Source: Paracoccus halophilus (GTDB taxonomy: Bacteria; Pseudomonadota; Alphaproteobacteria; Rhodobacterales; Rhodobacteraceae). From it: a stretch of 64,000 nucleotides of DNA. Location of the stretch: NCBI RefSeq assembly GCF_000763905.1, contig NZ_JRKN01000002.1, positions 124,001 through 188,000 of the forward strand, read 5' to 3'. A program made the translations under genes and the position numbers. Below the pieces are notes generated by a model. That model saw only the letters and a list, made by a program, of their open reading frames with translations, was not told the origin of the DNA and ran no database searches. Positions 24,144 to 34,666 of the stretch are shown here, in pieces. The stretch's first letter is position 1. Each line of letters begins with the position of its first letter.

Positions 24144-25982
24144 TCAGTTCAAAAGCGCCTGTCGCGCGATATTTGTCAGATAGTCGGCATAGGCGGCGCG
24201 CAGCCGGTCGCTGTCGCCGATCTCGGGCACCGCCACGTCCCAGAAATGCCCCGCGCCCTCCAGCCCGTCGCCGGGGCCGGGCTCGGCGGTGGTGTCGATG
24301 ACGATCACGGTCGGGATGTCGCGGCTGCGGGCGGCGGCGATTTCGGATTCCAGCGCCGCGATGCTGTCGGCCTTCACCGCATGCGCGCCCATGGATGCGG
24401 CATGGGCGACAAAGTCGATCTGCGGCTGCGCTTCGACATTGCTGTCCACATACATGTTGTTGAAGGCCGCCCCGCCGGTGCCCTGTTGCAGCCGGTTGAT
24501 GCAGCCATAGCCGCGATTGTCGGTCAGCACGGTGGTAAAGGGGATGCGCCGCATGACCGCCGTGGCCAGTTCGCTGTTCGCCATCATGTAGCTGCCATCG
24601 CCGACGAAACAGATCACCTCGCGATCGGGCCGCGCCAGTTTCAGCCCCATGGCGCCCGCCACCTCATAGCCCATGCAGCTATAGCCGTATTCCATGTGAT
24701 AGCCGCCCTGGCTCGGCTGCCACAGAAGCTTCAGCGCACCGGGCATGGTCCCGGCCGCGCACATGGCAATCGCCTCGGGCCCGGTCGCCCGCTGCACCGC
24801 GCCGATCACCTGCGCATCGGTCGGCAGCGCGTTGCCGTCGGAGGGCGCGGCGCAATGCGCATCGACCGCCCTGAGCCAGTCGGCGCGGGCCTGCGGCAGG
24901 GCGGCATCGGCGCGATAATCCCCCAATGCGGAAGTCAGGGCGTCGAGCGCGACCTTGGCATCCGCAACGAGGCTGACCCCGCCATGCTTGGCCGCATCAT
25001 GGGGCTGCGCATTCAGGCTGACCAGTTTTGCGCCCGAAAACAGCGTCCGCGAGCCGGTGGTGAAATCCTGCAGGCGCGTACCGATGCCGATCACCAGATC
25101 GGCCCGGCCCGCCACCAGATTGGCCGCAGCCGCGCCATCGACCCCGGCCGCGCCATAGTTCATCGCATGGTCCTGCGGCAGCGCGGATTTGCCCGCCTGC
25201 GTCTCGATCACCGGGATATTGTGGCGGCTGGCGAAACCGGCCAGCGCATCCTCGGCCCCCGAATAGACGACCCCGCCGCCGGCCACGATCACCGGGGCCC
25301 TGGCTTCGCGGATCAGACCCGCCACCTCTTCCAGCTCAGCCGCATCCGGCGCCGGCCGGCGGATGCGCCAGACGCGCGGCGCAAAGAACGCCTCGGGCCA
25401 GTCATAGGCTTCCGCCTGCACATCCTGACAGAAGGCCAGGCAGACCGGCCCGCAATTGGCCGGGTCCGTCATCACCCGCATGGCACGCGGCAGCGCGCTC
25501 AGCAGATGCTCGGGCCGGGCGATGCGGTCGAAGTAACGCACCACAGGCCGAAAGCAGTCATTGGCCGAGACCGTGCCGTCATCCCAGTCCTCGACCTGCT
25601 GCAGGACCGGATCGGGACGGCGGCTCGCGAAGACATCCCCCGCAATGATCAGAAGCGGCAGCCGGTTCACATGCGCCAGCGCCGCCGCCGTCACCACATT
25701 CGTGGCCCCCGGCCCGATCGAGGTGGTCACCGCCTGCGCCCGCCGGCGCGCCGAGCCCTTGGCAAAGGCAATCGCCGCATGCGCCATGGTCTGCTCGTTC
25801 TGCCCCCGCCAGGTCGGCAGCGCCGCGCCGATCCCATGCAGCGCCTCGCCGATGCCGGCGACATTGCCGTGCCCGAAGATCGCCCAGACGCCCTCGATAA
25901 AGCGCGGACCCTCTTCCGTCATCTGCACCGAAAGCCAGCGCATCATCGCCTGCGCCGCCGTCAAACGGATCGTCCCGCTCAT
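24144..25982 (-). CDS. iolD: 3D-(3,5/4)-trihydroxycyclohexane-1,2-dione hydrolase
   Basis: A 612-residue thiamine-diphosphate enzyme that opens the cyclohexanedione ring to 5-deoxy-glucuronate. The start MSGTIRLTAAQAMMRWLSVQ at 25982 follows GGAGG and is preferred over an upstream ATG at 26018. The N-terminal ThDP-binding domain has EGVWAIFGHGNVAGIGEAL, the middle domain a FASRHNIPVIETQAGKSALP segment, and the C-terminal domain the GDGSYMMANSELATA motif with a later DNRGYGCIN that completes the GDG-N metal site. It follows iolC after a 93-bp spacer carrying hairpins. Confidence 0.96.
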   Translation of the reverse strand: MSGTIRLTAAQAMMRWLSVQMTEEGPRFIEGVWAIFGHGNVAGIGEALHGIGAALPTWRGQNEQTMAHAAIAFAKGSARRRAQAVTTSIGPGATNVVTAAALAHVNRLPLLIIAGDVFASRRPDPVLQQVEDWDDGTVSANDCFRPVVRYFDRIARPEHLLSALPRAMRVMTDPANCGPVCLAFCQDVQAEAYDWPEAFFAPRVWRIRRPAPDAAELEEVAGLIREARAPVIVAGGGVVYSGAEDALAGFASRHNIPVIETQAGKSALPQDHAMNYGAAGVDGAAAANLVAGRADLVIGIGTRLQDFTTGSRTLFSGAKLVSLNAQPHDAAKHGGVSLVADAKVALDALTSALGDYRADAALPQARADWLRAVDAHCAAPSDGNALPTDAQVIGAVQRATGPEAIAMCAAGTMPGALKLLWQPSQGGYHMEYGYSCMGYEVAGAMGLKLARPDREVICFVGDGSYMMANSELATAVMRRIPFTTVLTDNRGYGCINRLQQGTGGAAFNNMYVDSNVEAQPQIDFVAHAASMGAHAVKADSIAALESEIAAARSRDIPTVIVIDTTAEPGPGDGLEGAGHFWDVAVPEIGDSDRLRAAYADYLTNIARQALLN

Positions 25983-26006
25983 CTGCCCGCCTCCAAACCC
26001 ATTCTC

Positions 26007-26062
26007 TTTCATCTCCAAATATCCTGGGGGAATCGCCGTCAGGCGATGGGGGCAAAGCCCCC
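26007..26062 (-). repeat. Rhodobacteraceae-type GGATATT intergenic repeat, copy in iolC-iolD spacer
   Basis: On the minus strand, a GGGGGC-TTT-GCCCCC hairpin is followed directly by an ATCGCC-TGAC-GGCGAT hairpin, then CCCCCAGGATATTTGGAGATGAAA. It shares architecture and the CC-AGGATATT core with the copy at 23163-23214. Confidence 0.55.
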
Positions 26063-26075
26063 CTGCCCCCGCCCA

Positions 26076-27998
26076 TCAGGCCGCCACACGCGCCCGCGCC
26101 CGCGCCCGGTCCCAGATCGCGCAAAGCCGTCCGTAGCGCGCGGCCATCTGCGCCACGGCATCCGCGTCGCTCAGCGCGCCCGCCAGCCAGCCCCGCGCCG
26201 CAGCGGCAAAGATCGTCCGGCCCACGGCAAAGCCCCGCACCAGCGGAAAGCCCGCCGCCACCTCAAAACTGGCCGCCAGCTCGTCCTCGGGCGCGTCCAG
26301 CCCCAGCACCACGATGCCGCGCGTATGCCGGTCATGGTCCTCGATGGCGGCAATGGCATTGGCCCAGGCGGTCGCCGTCTGCATCGGCTCCAGCTTCCAC
26401 CAGTCGGGGTAAATCCCCGCCGCATAGAACTGCCGGATCAGCGTCGCGGTGGTCGTCTCATCGACCGGCCCGACCTTCGAGGGGATCACCTCCAGCAGGA
26501 ATTCCAGCCCGTTGCGCCTTGCCGCCGCGTAGAGCCGCCCGACCGTCGCCTCCTGCCCGGCGCGCAGCGCGGCGTCGTCATCGGGGTGGCAGAAGCACAG
26601 CACCTTCACCACATTCCCGCGCGCCCATTCATGCAAGCCGCCGCAATCGGGGCCCAGTTCCGGCTCAAGCCGCAGCGGCCGCGAGCCCGGCCATTCGGCG
26701 GGCCGCCCGATCCACAGCCCCGTCCCCGAGGCCGCATGCAGCGCCGAGCGCCCGATCCGGTTGTCGCACAGAATGCCATAACCGGTCCGCCCATCGGCCA
26801 CCTGACGCGCGGCCTGCAGGCACAGCTCCTTGAAGGCGCCGCCCTTCGCGGGCGTATAGCCCTCCATCTCCTCCAGCTGCCCGCGATGGTCGAAGGCAAA
26901 GACCCGCATCCCGGACCAGTCGCCCGCGCCGGGACCCGTGCGGTTCGTGGCCCAGTGGATCTGCTCCAGCTCGGCATCGTTGCGCAGATCCGGGCGCCTG
27001 ACCCCGCGACCCAGAAAGAACTCCAGCTCGGCGAGGCTGGGATAGGCCGGCGTGCAGCCATGGCGCGAGACCGCGAAGGCGCCGCAGGCATTGGCGTATT
27101 CCAGCGCGCGCGGCCAGTCCTCGCCATCCAGCCAGCCCTTCATCAGACCGGAAAAGAACCCGTCGCCCGCGCCCAGCACGTTGAACACCTCGATGGGGAA
27201 ACCCGGGCCCGTCTGGCCGTCGTCCAGACGGTCCGGGATCCTGCCCTCGAACGCCACCGCCCCCTTCGCGCCCCGCTTGCAGACCAGCGTGGCATCCGAG
27301 ACCTGCCGCACCGCGCGCAAAGCCGCGATGGTGTCGGTCGTCCCGCCCGCGATGTGGAACTCCTCCTCGGTGCCGACGATCAGATCGAAATAATGCAGCG
27401 TCGATTGCAGCTCCTGCGTCACCGCGGCGCTTTCCACGAACCGGCTCTCGCCCTCGCCATGGCCCGCCACGCCCCAGAGGTTCGGCCGGTAATCGATATC
27501 GAGCGCCGTCTGCGCCCCGTGCTTCTTCGCCAGTTCCAGCGCCCGGATCACCGCCGCCCGCGTCCGCGGATGCGACAGATGCGTCCCCGTCGCCAGCACG
27601 GCCCGCGCCTCGCCGATCAAGCCCTCGTCGATATCCTCCTCGGTCAGGCCCATATCGGCGCAGTTCTCGCGATAGAAGATCAGCGGGAAACTGTCCTCGT
27701 CGCGAATGCCCAGGATCACCAGCGCCGTCAGCCGCTCCGGGTCCGTCTTCACGCCCCGCACATCCACGCCCTCGCGCAGCAGCTGCTCGCGGATGAAGCG
27801 CCCCATATGCTCGTCGCCCACCCCGGTGATCACCGCAGACTTCAACCCCAGCCGCGCCGTCCCGCAGGCGATATTCGTCGGAGACCCGCCGATATATTTG
27901 CTGAAAGACCCCATATCCTCCAACCGGCCACCAATCTGGTCGCCGTACAAGTCAACGCTGCTGCGGCCGATCGTGATAAGGTCCAACGGCTTCGTCAT
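26076..27998 (-). CDS. iolC: Bifunctional 5-dehydro-2-deoxygluconokinase / DUF2090 aldolase-like protein
   Basis: A 640-residue fusion. Residues about 1-330 are a PfkB-type sugar kinase: TIGRSSVDLYGDQIGGRLED at the start, FSKYIGGSPTNIACG, and the catalytic NVLGAGDGFFSGLMKG with its active Asp. It phosphorylates 2-deoxy-5-keto-D-gluconate. Residues about 335-640 are DUF2090, a class I aldolase-like barrel (FAFDHRGQLEEM, GILCDNRIGRSALHAA, LEVIPSKVG, GIVVLGLDAPEDEL) thought to do the job of IolJ, splitting the phosphate to dihydroxyacetone phosphate and malonate semialdehyde. The first bases overlap the stop of the upstream TIM-barrel gene (ATGA). Single-chain IolC-DUF2090 is common in proteobacteria. 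Confidence 0.94.
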   Translation of the reverse strand: MTKPLDLITIGRSSVDLYGDQIGGRLEDMGSFSKYIGGSPTNIACGTARLGLKSAVITGVGDEHMGRFIREQLLREGVDVRGVKTDPERLTALVILGIRDEDSFPLIFYRENCADMGLTEEDIDEGLIGEARAVLATGTHLSHPRTRAAVIRALELAKKHGAQTALDIDYRPNLWGVAGHGEGESRFVESAAVTQELQSTLHYFDLIVGTEEEFHIAGGTTDTIAALRAVRQVSDATLVCKRGAKGAVAFEGRIPDRLDDGQTGPGFPIEVFNVLGAGDGFFSGLMKGWLDGEDWPRALEYANACGAFAVSRHGCTPAYPSLAELEFFLGRGVRRPDLRNDAELEQIHWATNRTGPGAGDWSGMRVFAFDHRGQLEEMEGYTPAKGGAFKELCLQAARQVADGRTGYGILCDNRIGRSALHAASGTGLWIGRPAEWPGSRPLRLEPELGPDCGGLHEWARGNVVKVLCFCHPDDDAALRAGQEATVGRLYAAARRNGLEFLLEVIPSKVGPVDETTTATLIRQFYAAGIYPDWWKLEPMQTATAWANAIAAIEDHDRHTRGIVVLGLDAPEDELAASFEVAAGFPLVRGFAVGRTIFAAAARGWLAGALSDADAVAQMAARYGRLCAIWDRARARARVAA

Positions 27999-28783
27999 GA
28001 AACCGCTCCACGCATGTGATCCATGCTGCTGCGCAGCGCCGTCTCGGGATCGGCCAGATCGTGAACCTCCTGCGCGAAGGGTTCATGACTGAAGGGGCCG
28101 GCATAGCCGCCCGCCAGCAACGCCCTGATCTGCGCGACGTTCTCGAGCCGGTCGGCGCCATCGACCAGCATCCGGTGCCCGTCCAGCATATCGGCGACCG
28201 CCACCCCGGGATCGCTGACACCCGAGACATGCACAAGGCCGGTGCGGTTGGGATAGATTTCGGTCTCGCCGGCCAGATGGTGGTGGAACGTGTCGTGAAG
28301 CAACCGATAGGTCCCGTCATCGCCCGCCTCGGTGATCGCGGCGATGGCCTCGGCCTTGGTGCGCAGCGAACTGATCGGAAAGCCCAGCGGCTCGACCAGC
28401 CCGGTCAATCCGCGTTCGCGCAGGATCGGCTTCATCGCATCCAGCGCCGCCACCACCTGCGAATGCGCGACCTTGCTGCCGTCGTTCAGCGGGCACATGA
28501 CCACCGCCATGGCGCCGCATTCGGCGGCGTAATCGGCCAGCCGCTGCGCCCGGTCGGGCAGATCGCCGGACCACAGATTGAACGGATAAAGCGCGTTGAT
28601 CGACAGGATGGTGATGCCATGCTCGGCGGCCAGAGCATGCACCGAACGGGGATCCATCGTGCCGACGATATCGGGCAGATCGTTGCGGATCTCGACCTCG
28701 GTCACGCCAAGCCGGCCGCACATGGCGAAGAATTCGCCAAGCGCCAGCTTCGGGGCGGCGATATGGTTGATGGCAAAGCGCAT
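27995..28783 (-). CDS. TIM-barrel isomerase, IolI-like
   Basis: A 262-residue AP endonuclease 2-family barrel starting MRFAINHIAAPKLALGEFFA. Visible features are VTEVEIRNDLPDI, ILSINALYPFN, VMCPLNDG, LVEPLGFP, LLHDTFHHHLAG with metal-type His/Asp, GLVHVSGV and GPFSHEPFAQEV. Best comparison is IolI (inosose isomerase, 2-keto-myo-inositol to 1-keto-D-chiro-inositol) or a related sugar isomerase; the operon position supports an inositol-stereoisomer role. The start has GGAGGAA upstream, and its stop overlaps iolC. Confidence 0.85.
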   Translation of the reverse strand: MRFAINHIAAPKLALGEFFAMCGRLGVTEVEIRNDLPDIVGTMDPRSVHALAAEHGITILSINALYPFNLWSGDLPDRAQRLADYAAECGAMAVVMCPLNDGSKVAHSQVVAALDAMKPILRERGLTGLVEPLGFPISSLRTKAEAIAAITEAGDDGTYRLLHDTFHHHLAGETEIYPNRTGLVHVSGVSDPGVAVADMLDGHRMLVDGADRLENVAQIRALLAGGYAGPFSHEPFAQEVHDLADPETALRSSMDHMRGAVS

Positions 28784-28795
28784 GGGTTCCTCCGG

Positions 28796-29803
28796 TCAGT
28801 CGTAATGCGCCGGGCGGGCCGGCAGTGAGATCGGCACGATCCGGCCGCTTTCCTGCGCCTCGACGCAGGCATCCGAGGTGATCGCGGCGACATAGCCGTC
28901 CCAGGCGGTGGGACCGGCGGCGGTGCCGCGCGCGGCGGCCTGGATGAAATCGGCCAGCTCGACATCGTAGCTGTCGATGAAGCGCTGCTTCCAGTCGACA
29001 AGGATATCGCTTTGCAGCCGCGCCTCGCGGCGCATGGCGATGGTCATCGGTTCGGGCAGGTTCGCCAGCCCCTCCTCGCCGACCACCTGGCACTGGATAT
29101 CATAGCCATACTGGCAGTTCACGAAGACCTCGACATCGATGCGGACCCCCTTTTTCGTCTCGAGCAGGACGATCTGCGGATCGGCAAGCCGGGCATGGGC
29201 ATGCCGCGACTTGCGCGGAAACACGACCTGCGCCGAGACGTAATCGTCGTCCAGCAGCCAGCGCAGCACGTCGATTTCATGGATCAGCGTATCATGGATC
29301 GCCATCGGCGTGAGATAGCTTTCCGGCACGGACTGGTTGCGATGGGCGGCGTGGACCATCAGCGGCGTGCCGATCTGTCTGTCCACTACCTGTTTCAGCA
29401 TCCGGTAGCCGGCATCGTAGCGGCGCATGAATCCGACCTGCACCAGACGCCTGCCATGCGCGGCCTCGGCCTCAACGATGCGCAGCGCGGCTTCGGCGGT
29501 GGTGGCCAGCGGCTTTTCGCAAAAGACCGGCTTGCCGGCGGCGATGGCGGCCAGCACATAGGCTTCATGCGTGGCCCCGGTCGAGCAGACCAGAACCGCA
29601 TCGACATCGGCCGAAGCGATCAGATCCTCGCCCCTGTCATGGAGTTTCGCCCCGGGCGCGAGATCGGCCTGCACCGCGCGCGCCGCATCGGGGCTGTAGT
29701 CGCTGAGTGCGACCACCTCGGCCCCGGACAGCACCTGGTTTATGCGCCGCGTGTGATCGCGGCCGATCATTCCGGTGCCGATGACACCAATTCTGACGGT
29801 CAT
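28796..29803 (-). CDS. iolG: Inositol 2-dehydrogenase, Gfo/Idh/MocA family
   Basis: A 335-residue NAD-dependent oxidoreductase, the first catabolic step: myo-inositol to 2-keto-myo-inositol. The start [20 protein letters not shown] at 29803 contains the Rossmann GXGXXG and follows GAGGAAAG; an upstream extension of 31 residues is rejected. The FCEKPLATT motif with the catalytic-type Lys, [17 protein letters not shown] and THEIDV-like [12 protein letters not shown] segment are as in IolG. Related Gfo/Idh enzymes can use other polyols, but the surrounding iol genes make inositol the natural substrate. Confidence 0.93.
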   Translation of the reverse strand: MTVRIGVIGTGMIGRDHTRRINQVLSGAEVVALSDYSPDAARAVQADLAPGAKLHDRGEDLIASADVDAVLVCSTGATHEAYVLAAIAAGKPVFCEKPLATTAEAALRIVEAEAAHGRRLVQVGFMRRYDAGYRMLKQVVDRQIGTPLMVHAAHRNQSVPESYLTPMAIHDTLIHEIDVLRWLLDDDYVSAQVVFPRKSRHAHARLADPQIVLLETKKGVRIDVEVFVNCQYGYDIQCQVVGEEGLANLPEPMTIAMRREARLQSDILVDWKQRFIDSYDVELADFIQAAARGTAAGPTAWDGYVAAITSDACVEAQESGRIVPISLPARPAHYD

Positions 29804-29813
29804 TGCGCTTTCC

Positions 29814-30713
29814 TCACTTGAAGTATTGATCGACATAGCGCTGCATCTCGCGGCGCATGAATTTGCCGCTTTCGTCGGCCTTTTCTTCCCAGGCAAAGAC
29901 GCAGGCGGTCATCACGCCGTCAAAGCCTATCTCGGCCAGCGTGCGGTAGAAATCGTCCCAGGGCACCTCGCCCTGGCCGATGTTCAGATGCTGGTGCACC
30001 CGCGCCTGCGATCCCGGCGGGTTGATGATATAGCGCAAGCCCGAAGACGCCTTGTGGTTGAACGTGTCGGCGATATGGACATGGGCCAGAACATCCGCGC
30101 TTTCACGCAGCATCGCCGCAGTGTCGTCGCCGAAATAGAAGGTATGCGGCGTGCAATAGAGAAACTTGACGCGCGGGCTGTTCACCGTGCGGATCAGGTC
30201 CAGCGAGGGCTGCAGCGACTCGGTCCAGTCCTCGGGGTGCGGCTCGATATTGAGGTTGATCCCCTCGCGCTCGAGGATCGGCACCAGCTCCTCGATCGAG
30301 CGCCACCAGGCATCCTCGCAGGCCTCGATCATCGAGCCGGTGTGACAGCAATAGCAGGACCCCTTGTCAGGATGCGGGCCGCGGCCGAATTCGCTGTTCA
30401 TCGTGTCGACGCCCAGTTCCACGGCGATCTCGATGGCGCGTTTCCAGTGGCGGATGGCGGCGCGGCGCTCATCCTCGTCGTTCGAGGCCCAGCGATACAT
30501 CGGCAACAGGCTGGCGATGCCGACATTGGCGTCGGAAAGCGCCTTTCTGAGCGATTTCACCCGGTCCGGGAAGACGCGCGGCGCCTTGAACCATTCCAGA
30601 AAGTCGGCGCGCGGGCTGAGTTCGATCCACTCATAGCCCAGTTCCGCCACCTTCGAGGGCAGGTCTTCCAGTGGCAGGTGGCGATGCATAAACGGGTCGA
30701 GGGCGATTTTCAT
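29814..30713 (-). CDS. TIM-barrel sugar phosphate isomerase/epimerase (inositol cluster)
   Basis: A 299-residue barrel protein starting [20 protein letters not shown]. Key segments are [77 protein letters not shown] and a C-terminal [12 protein letters not shown]. The Glu, His and Asp residues at strand ends are those of the xylose isomerase-like family. It may act like IolH or as an epimerase for scyllo- or D-chiro-inositol; the exact reaction is not known. It is the first catabolic gene after the transporter and lies 10 bp before iolG. Confidence 0.85.
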   Translation of the reverse strand: MKIALDPFMHRHLPLEDLPSKVAELGYEWIELSPRADFLEWFKAPRVFPDRVKSLRKALSDANVGIASLLPMYRWASNDEDERRAAIRHWKRAIEIAVELGVDTMNSEFGRGPHPDKGSCYCCHTGSMIEACEDAWWRSIEELVPILEREGINLNIEPHPEDWTESLQPSLDLIRTVNSPRVKFLYCTPHTFYFGDDTAAMLRESADVLAHVHIADTFNHKASSGLRYIINPPGSQARVHQHLNIGQGEVPWDDFYRTLAEIGFDGVMTACVFAWEEKADESGKFMRREMQRYVDQYFK

Positions 30714-30793
30714 GGGATCATTCCTGTTCTCGGGCCAACCGGCGGCGGCCGGCGCCAGCTATTGTCATGATGGGTCGGTTTTCCGCAGGTGGC

Positions 30794-30815
30794 GCGGCGG
30801 GGGACAGGCCGCCGC
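30794..30815 (-). other. Intercistronic hairpin between importer permease and catabolic genes
   Basis: 7-bp perfect stem (GCGGCGG and CCGCCGC) with an 8-nt loop, 13 bp downstream of the permease stop, in the 114-bp spacer before the first catabolic gene. No T-run; a possible partial terminator or processing point. Confidence 0.4.
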
Positions 30816-30827
30816 ACCGTTTGCGCG

Positions 30828-31850
30828 TCAGGTCTTCTTGCCGCGCTTCTGCTGGCGGTAGGTATCGGCGACCACGGCGGCGACGATGATGACGCCCTTG
30901 ATCATCTCCTGGTAATAGGCGTCCAGCCGCAGGAAGGTGAAACCCGAGATGATGACGCCAAAGATCACCATGCCGATCGAGGTGCCGATGATCGAGCCGC
31001 GCCCGCCGGTCAGCGAGGTGCCGCCGATCACCGCCATGGCGATGGCATCGAGCTCGTACATCATGCCCATGCCCGCCTGCGCGGTCTGCCCCCGCGCCGC
31101 GACCACGATTCCGGCCAGCGCGGCCAGGACGGCGGCGATCACATAGACCTTGACCAGATGGCGCTCGACATTGATGCCGGACACGCGGGCGGCCTGGGCA
31201 TTGGCGCCGATGGCATAGGTGAACTTGCCATAGCGGGTGTATTTCATCGCGACGTGAAAGATGACCGCGACCAGCAGAAAGATCATGACCGGCGCCATGC
31301 CCGCGCCCAGCGAGGCAAAGCTGTCGGTCGGAAAGCTGACCGGCTGGCCCTTGGTGTACCACTTGGCAAAGCCGCGCGCCGTCACCATCATGCCCAGCGT
31401 CGCGATGAAGGGCGGGATCCGGGTATAGGCGATCAGCCAGCCGTTGACGAAGCCGGCCAGAGCGCCGCAGAGCAGGCCGACCAGCAGCGGCACCACGACC
31501 GGCAGGCCGGTCAGCGCCGGATAGATCGCGCGCTCATAGCCCGCGGCCTGCGCCAGGCTCATCGAGACCATGGCGACCGCGCCGACGACCGAGCCCGAGG
31601 ACAGGTCGATGCCCCCCGAAATGATGACCTGCGTCACCCCCACGGCGATGATGCCGATGACCGAGACCTGCAGGATCATGATCTTCAGCCGGCCGACATT
31701 GCCCAGAAACGACTGGCCCTGAAATATCCAGCCGAGGATTTCAAAGACAAGGGCGATGCCGACCAGCACCAGCAGGATATTCAGCTCGGGCGGGAGCTTG
31801 CGATGCGCCCGGGCGGCCGGTCTTTCGATATTGGTATCTTGCGTTGCCAT
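30828..31850 (-). CDS. iatP: Inositol/ribose-type ABC transporter permease
   Basis: A 340-residue permease of the RbsC family. The start MATQDTNIERPAAR at 31850 follows GGAGGAGAAG. After a hydrophilic tail there are about ten hydrophobic spans; the family marks ISGGIDLSSGSVVGAVAMVS, GLLCGALAGFVNGWLI, PPFIATLGMMVTARGFA and a late DAIAMAVIGGTSLTGGRGS are all present. With the ATPase and the binding protein it imports a sugar or cyclitol across the inner membrane; adjacency to a complete iol set makes myo-inositol the likely cargo, as in the Caulobacter IbpA-IatA-IatP system. Confidence 0.9.
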   Translation of the reverse strand: MATQDTNIERPAARAHRKLPPELNILLVLVGIALVFEILGWIFQGQSFLGNVGRLKIMILQVSVIGIIAVGVTQVIISGGIDLSSGSVVGAVAMVSMSLAQAAGYERAIYPALTGLPVVVPLLVGLLCGALAGFVNGWLIAYTRIPPFIATLGMMVTARGFAKWYTKGQPVSFPTDSFASLGAGMAPVMIFLLVAVIFHVAMKYTRYGKFTYAIGANAQAARVSGINVERHLVKVYVIAAVLAALAGIVVAARGQTAQAGMGMMYELDAIAMAVIGGTSLTGGRGSIIGTSIGMVIFGVIISGFTFLRLDAYYQEMIKGVIIVAAVVADTYRQQKRGKKT

Positions 31851-31882
31851 GATATCTTCTCCTCCGGATTGTCTTGCGCCGG

Positions 31883-33412
<1,530 letters not shown>

Positions 33413-33441
33413 GGTCCTCTCCTCCTGTCGATGCGGGGCGA

Positions 33442-33463
33442 CACCGGGCGGCCTCGCCCGGTG
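33442..33463 (-). other. Intercistronic hairpin after the inositol binding-protein gene
   Basis: Perfect 9-bp stem (CACCGGGCG and CGCCCGGTG) with a 4-nt loop, about 16 bp after the binding-protein stop. It resembles in position the hairpin after the peptide-type binding-protein gene and probably protects the upstream message. Confidence 0.6.
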
Positions 33464-33478
33464 CCCGAGCCGCGCGCC

Positions 33479-34414
33479 CTATTTGTAATCGGCAAGGTTG
33501 GCGGGGGTGACGAGTTCAAAGGGCACATAGACCTGCCGCTCGCTCGGCTCGCCCCGGACCAGCTTCAGCGCGGTATCGACCGCCCCCTGCCCCTGACCCG
33601 CCGCGTTCTGGAATACGGTGACGTCCAGATCCCCGGCCTCCATCGCGGCCAGCGCGTCGGCCGTGGCATCGACGCCGCCGATCACCACCTGATCCATCGG
33701 GATGCCGGCGGTCTTCAGCGCCTGGATCGCTCCGATCGCCATTTCGTCATTGTTCGAGATCACGGCATCGAATTCCACGCCGGCCGACAGCCAGTTGGTC
33801 ATCAGGTCCATCCCCTGCGTGCGCATCCACATCGCGGTCTGCTCCTCGACGATCTCGATGAAGCCGCATTCCTCGGTGGCGATCACGTCCTTGATGTCCT
33901 GGGTACGCACCCGCGCCGCCTGGTTCGACAATTCACCCATCATCACCACGGCCCGGGCGCCGTCGCCCTTGCCCTGCTCTTTCAGCAGCCGGCAGATCTC
34001 CTGTGTCTCGAGCGTGCCGGATTCCCGTTCGTCCGAGGCGACAAAGGCCTGATTTTCCGGCAGGCTGTCCAGGTTCACCGGCTGGCGGTTCACATAGACC
34101 AGCGGAATGCCGGCATCGGCGGCGGCGTTCGACATGGCGATGGTGGCATCGGTATCGACCGGGTTCACGATGATCGCATCGACGCCCGAGGCGACAAAGT
34201 TCTGGATCTGGTTCAGCTGCTTTCCGACATCGTTCTGGGCATCCTCAATCTGCAGCGTCACATCGCCAAGGCTCTCGGCATGGGACAGCATGCCGTTGCG
34301 CAGCACGGTCAGAAAATTGTCGTCGAACAGGGCCATCGACACGCCGATATTCTCGGCCGAGGCCGATCCGGCGACGGCCAGGGTCATGGCGCTGGTGATC
34401 AGGAAATTCTTCAT
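33479..34414 (-). CDS. ibpA: Inositol/ribose-type ABC transporter substrate-binding protein
   Basis: A 311-residue periplasmic binding protein of the RbsB (peripla_BP_4) class. Residues 1-20 (MKNFLITSAMTLAVAGSASA) are a Sec signal peptide. The mature start ENIGVSMALFDDNFLTVLRN, the QIQNFVASGVDAIIVNPVDT segment, IPLVYVNRQPV, FVASDERESG and GGVDATADALAAMEAGDLDVTVFQN follow the two-lobed fold. The ligand is inferred to be myo-inositol from the operon; ribose-like sugars cannot be excluded. The start follows GAGGAGG, and a candidate promoter lies about 150 bp upstream. Confidence 0.9.
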   Translation of the reverse strand: MKNFLITSAMTLAVAGSASAENIGVSMALFDDNFLTVLRNGMLSHAESLGDVTLQIEDAQNDVGKQLNQIQNFVASGVDAIIVNPVDTDATIAMSNAAADAGIPLVYVNRQPVNLDSLPENQAFVASDERESGTLETQEICRLLKEQGKGDGARAVVMMGELSNQAARVRTQDIKDVIATEECGFIEIVEEQTAMWMRTQGMDLMTNWLSAGVEFDAVISNNDEMAIGAIQALKTAGIPMDQVVIGGVDATADALAAMEAGDLDVTVFQNAAGQGQGAVDTALKLVRGEPSERQVYVPFELVTPANLADYK

Positions 34415-34566
34415 TCAGGCTTCCTCCTCTTTCGGCGCGCGATGGCGCCAGTCACATCCCGGGACCGCTGCCGCGGACAGACCTCCCCCGTCCGCCAAAG
34501 CGGTGCGTTGCGTTCCGGCATTCCTCGCGATTTGCCGCCGGGGTCTCCTGCTCCCGGTGCTGCGCC

Positions 34567-34595
34567 ACAATTCCCGATCGGCGGTTTTCGGTCAA
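34567..34595 (-). promoter_or_regulatory. Candidate promoter of the inositol importer operon
   Basis: On the minus strand TTGACC (34595-34590) and AATTGT (34572-34567) are spaced by 17 bp, a fair -35 with a poor -10. It lies upstream of ibpA and just downstream of the hexamer operator cluster. Read by eye only. Confidence 0.3.
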
Positions 34596-34615
34596 CTGTT
34601 AGCGTTGCCAGAAGC

Positions 34616-34666
34616 CATCATTCATGATGCATTTTGACATGGCGGATGATGTTATTGCATCATGAA
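34616..34666. promoter_or_regulatory. Operator-like cluster of CATCAT/ATGATG hexamers
   Basis: CATCAT (34616-34621) and ATGATG (34624-34629) face each other across TC; ATGATG (34646-34651) and CATCAT (34658-34663) face across six bases. Taken wider, TTCATGATGCA at 34621-34631 is repeated inverted, perfectly over 11 bp, at 34656-34666. The cluster overlaps the 3' end of the LacI gene and lies upstream of the importer promoter region. A CATCGT-AA-ATGATG site upstream of lacI supports LacI-type binding. Confidence 0.55.

Noticed and set aside
23172..28019. 1615-codon open frame on the plus strand across the inositol genes
   Set aside because: It is the antisense shadow of iolB-iolE-iolD-iolC; its product is rich in Arg, Gln, His and Pro with no family resemblance, the usual result of high GC third positions.
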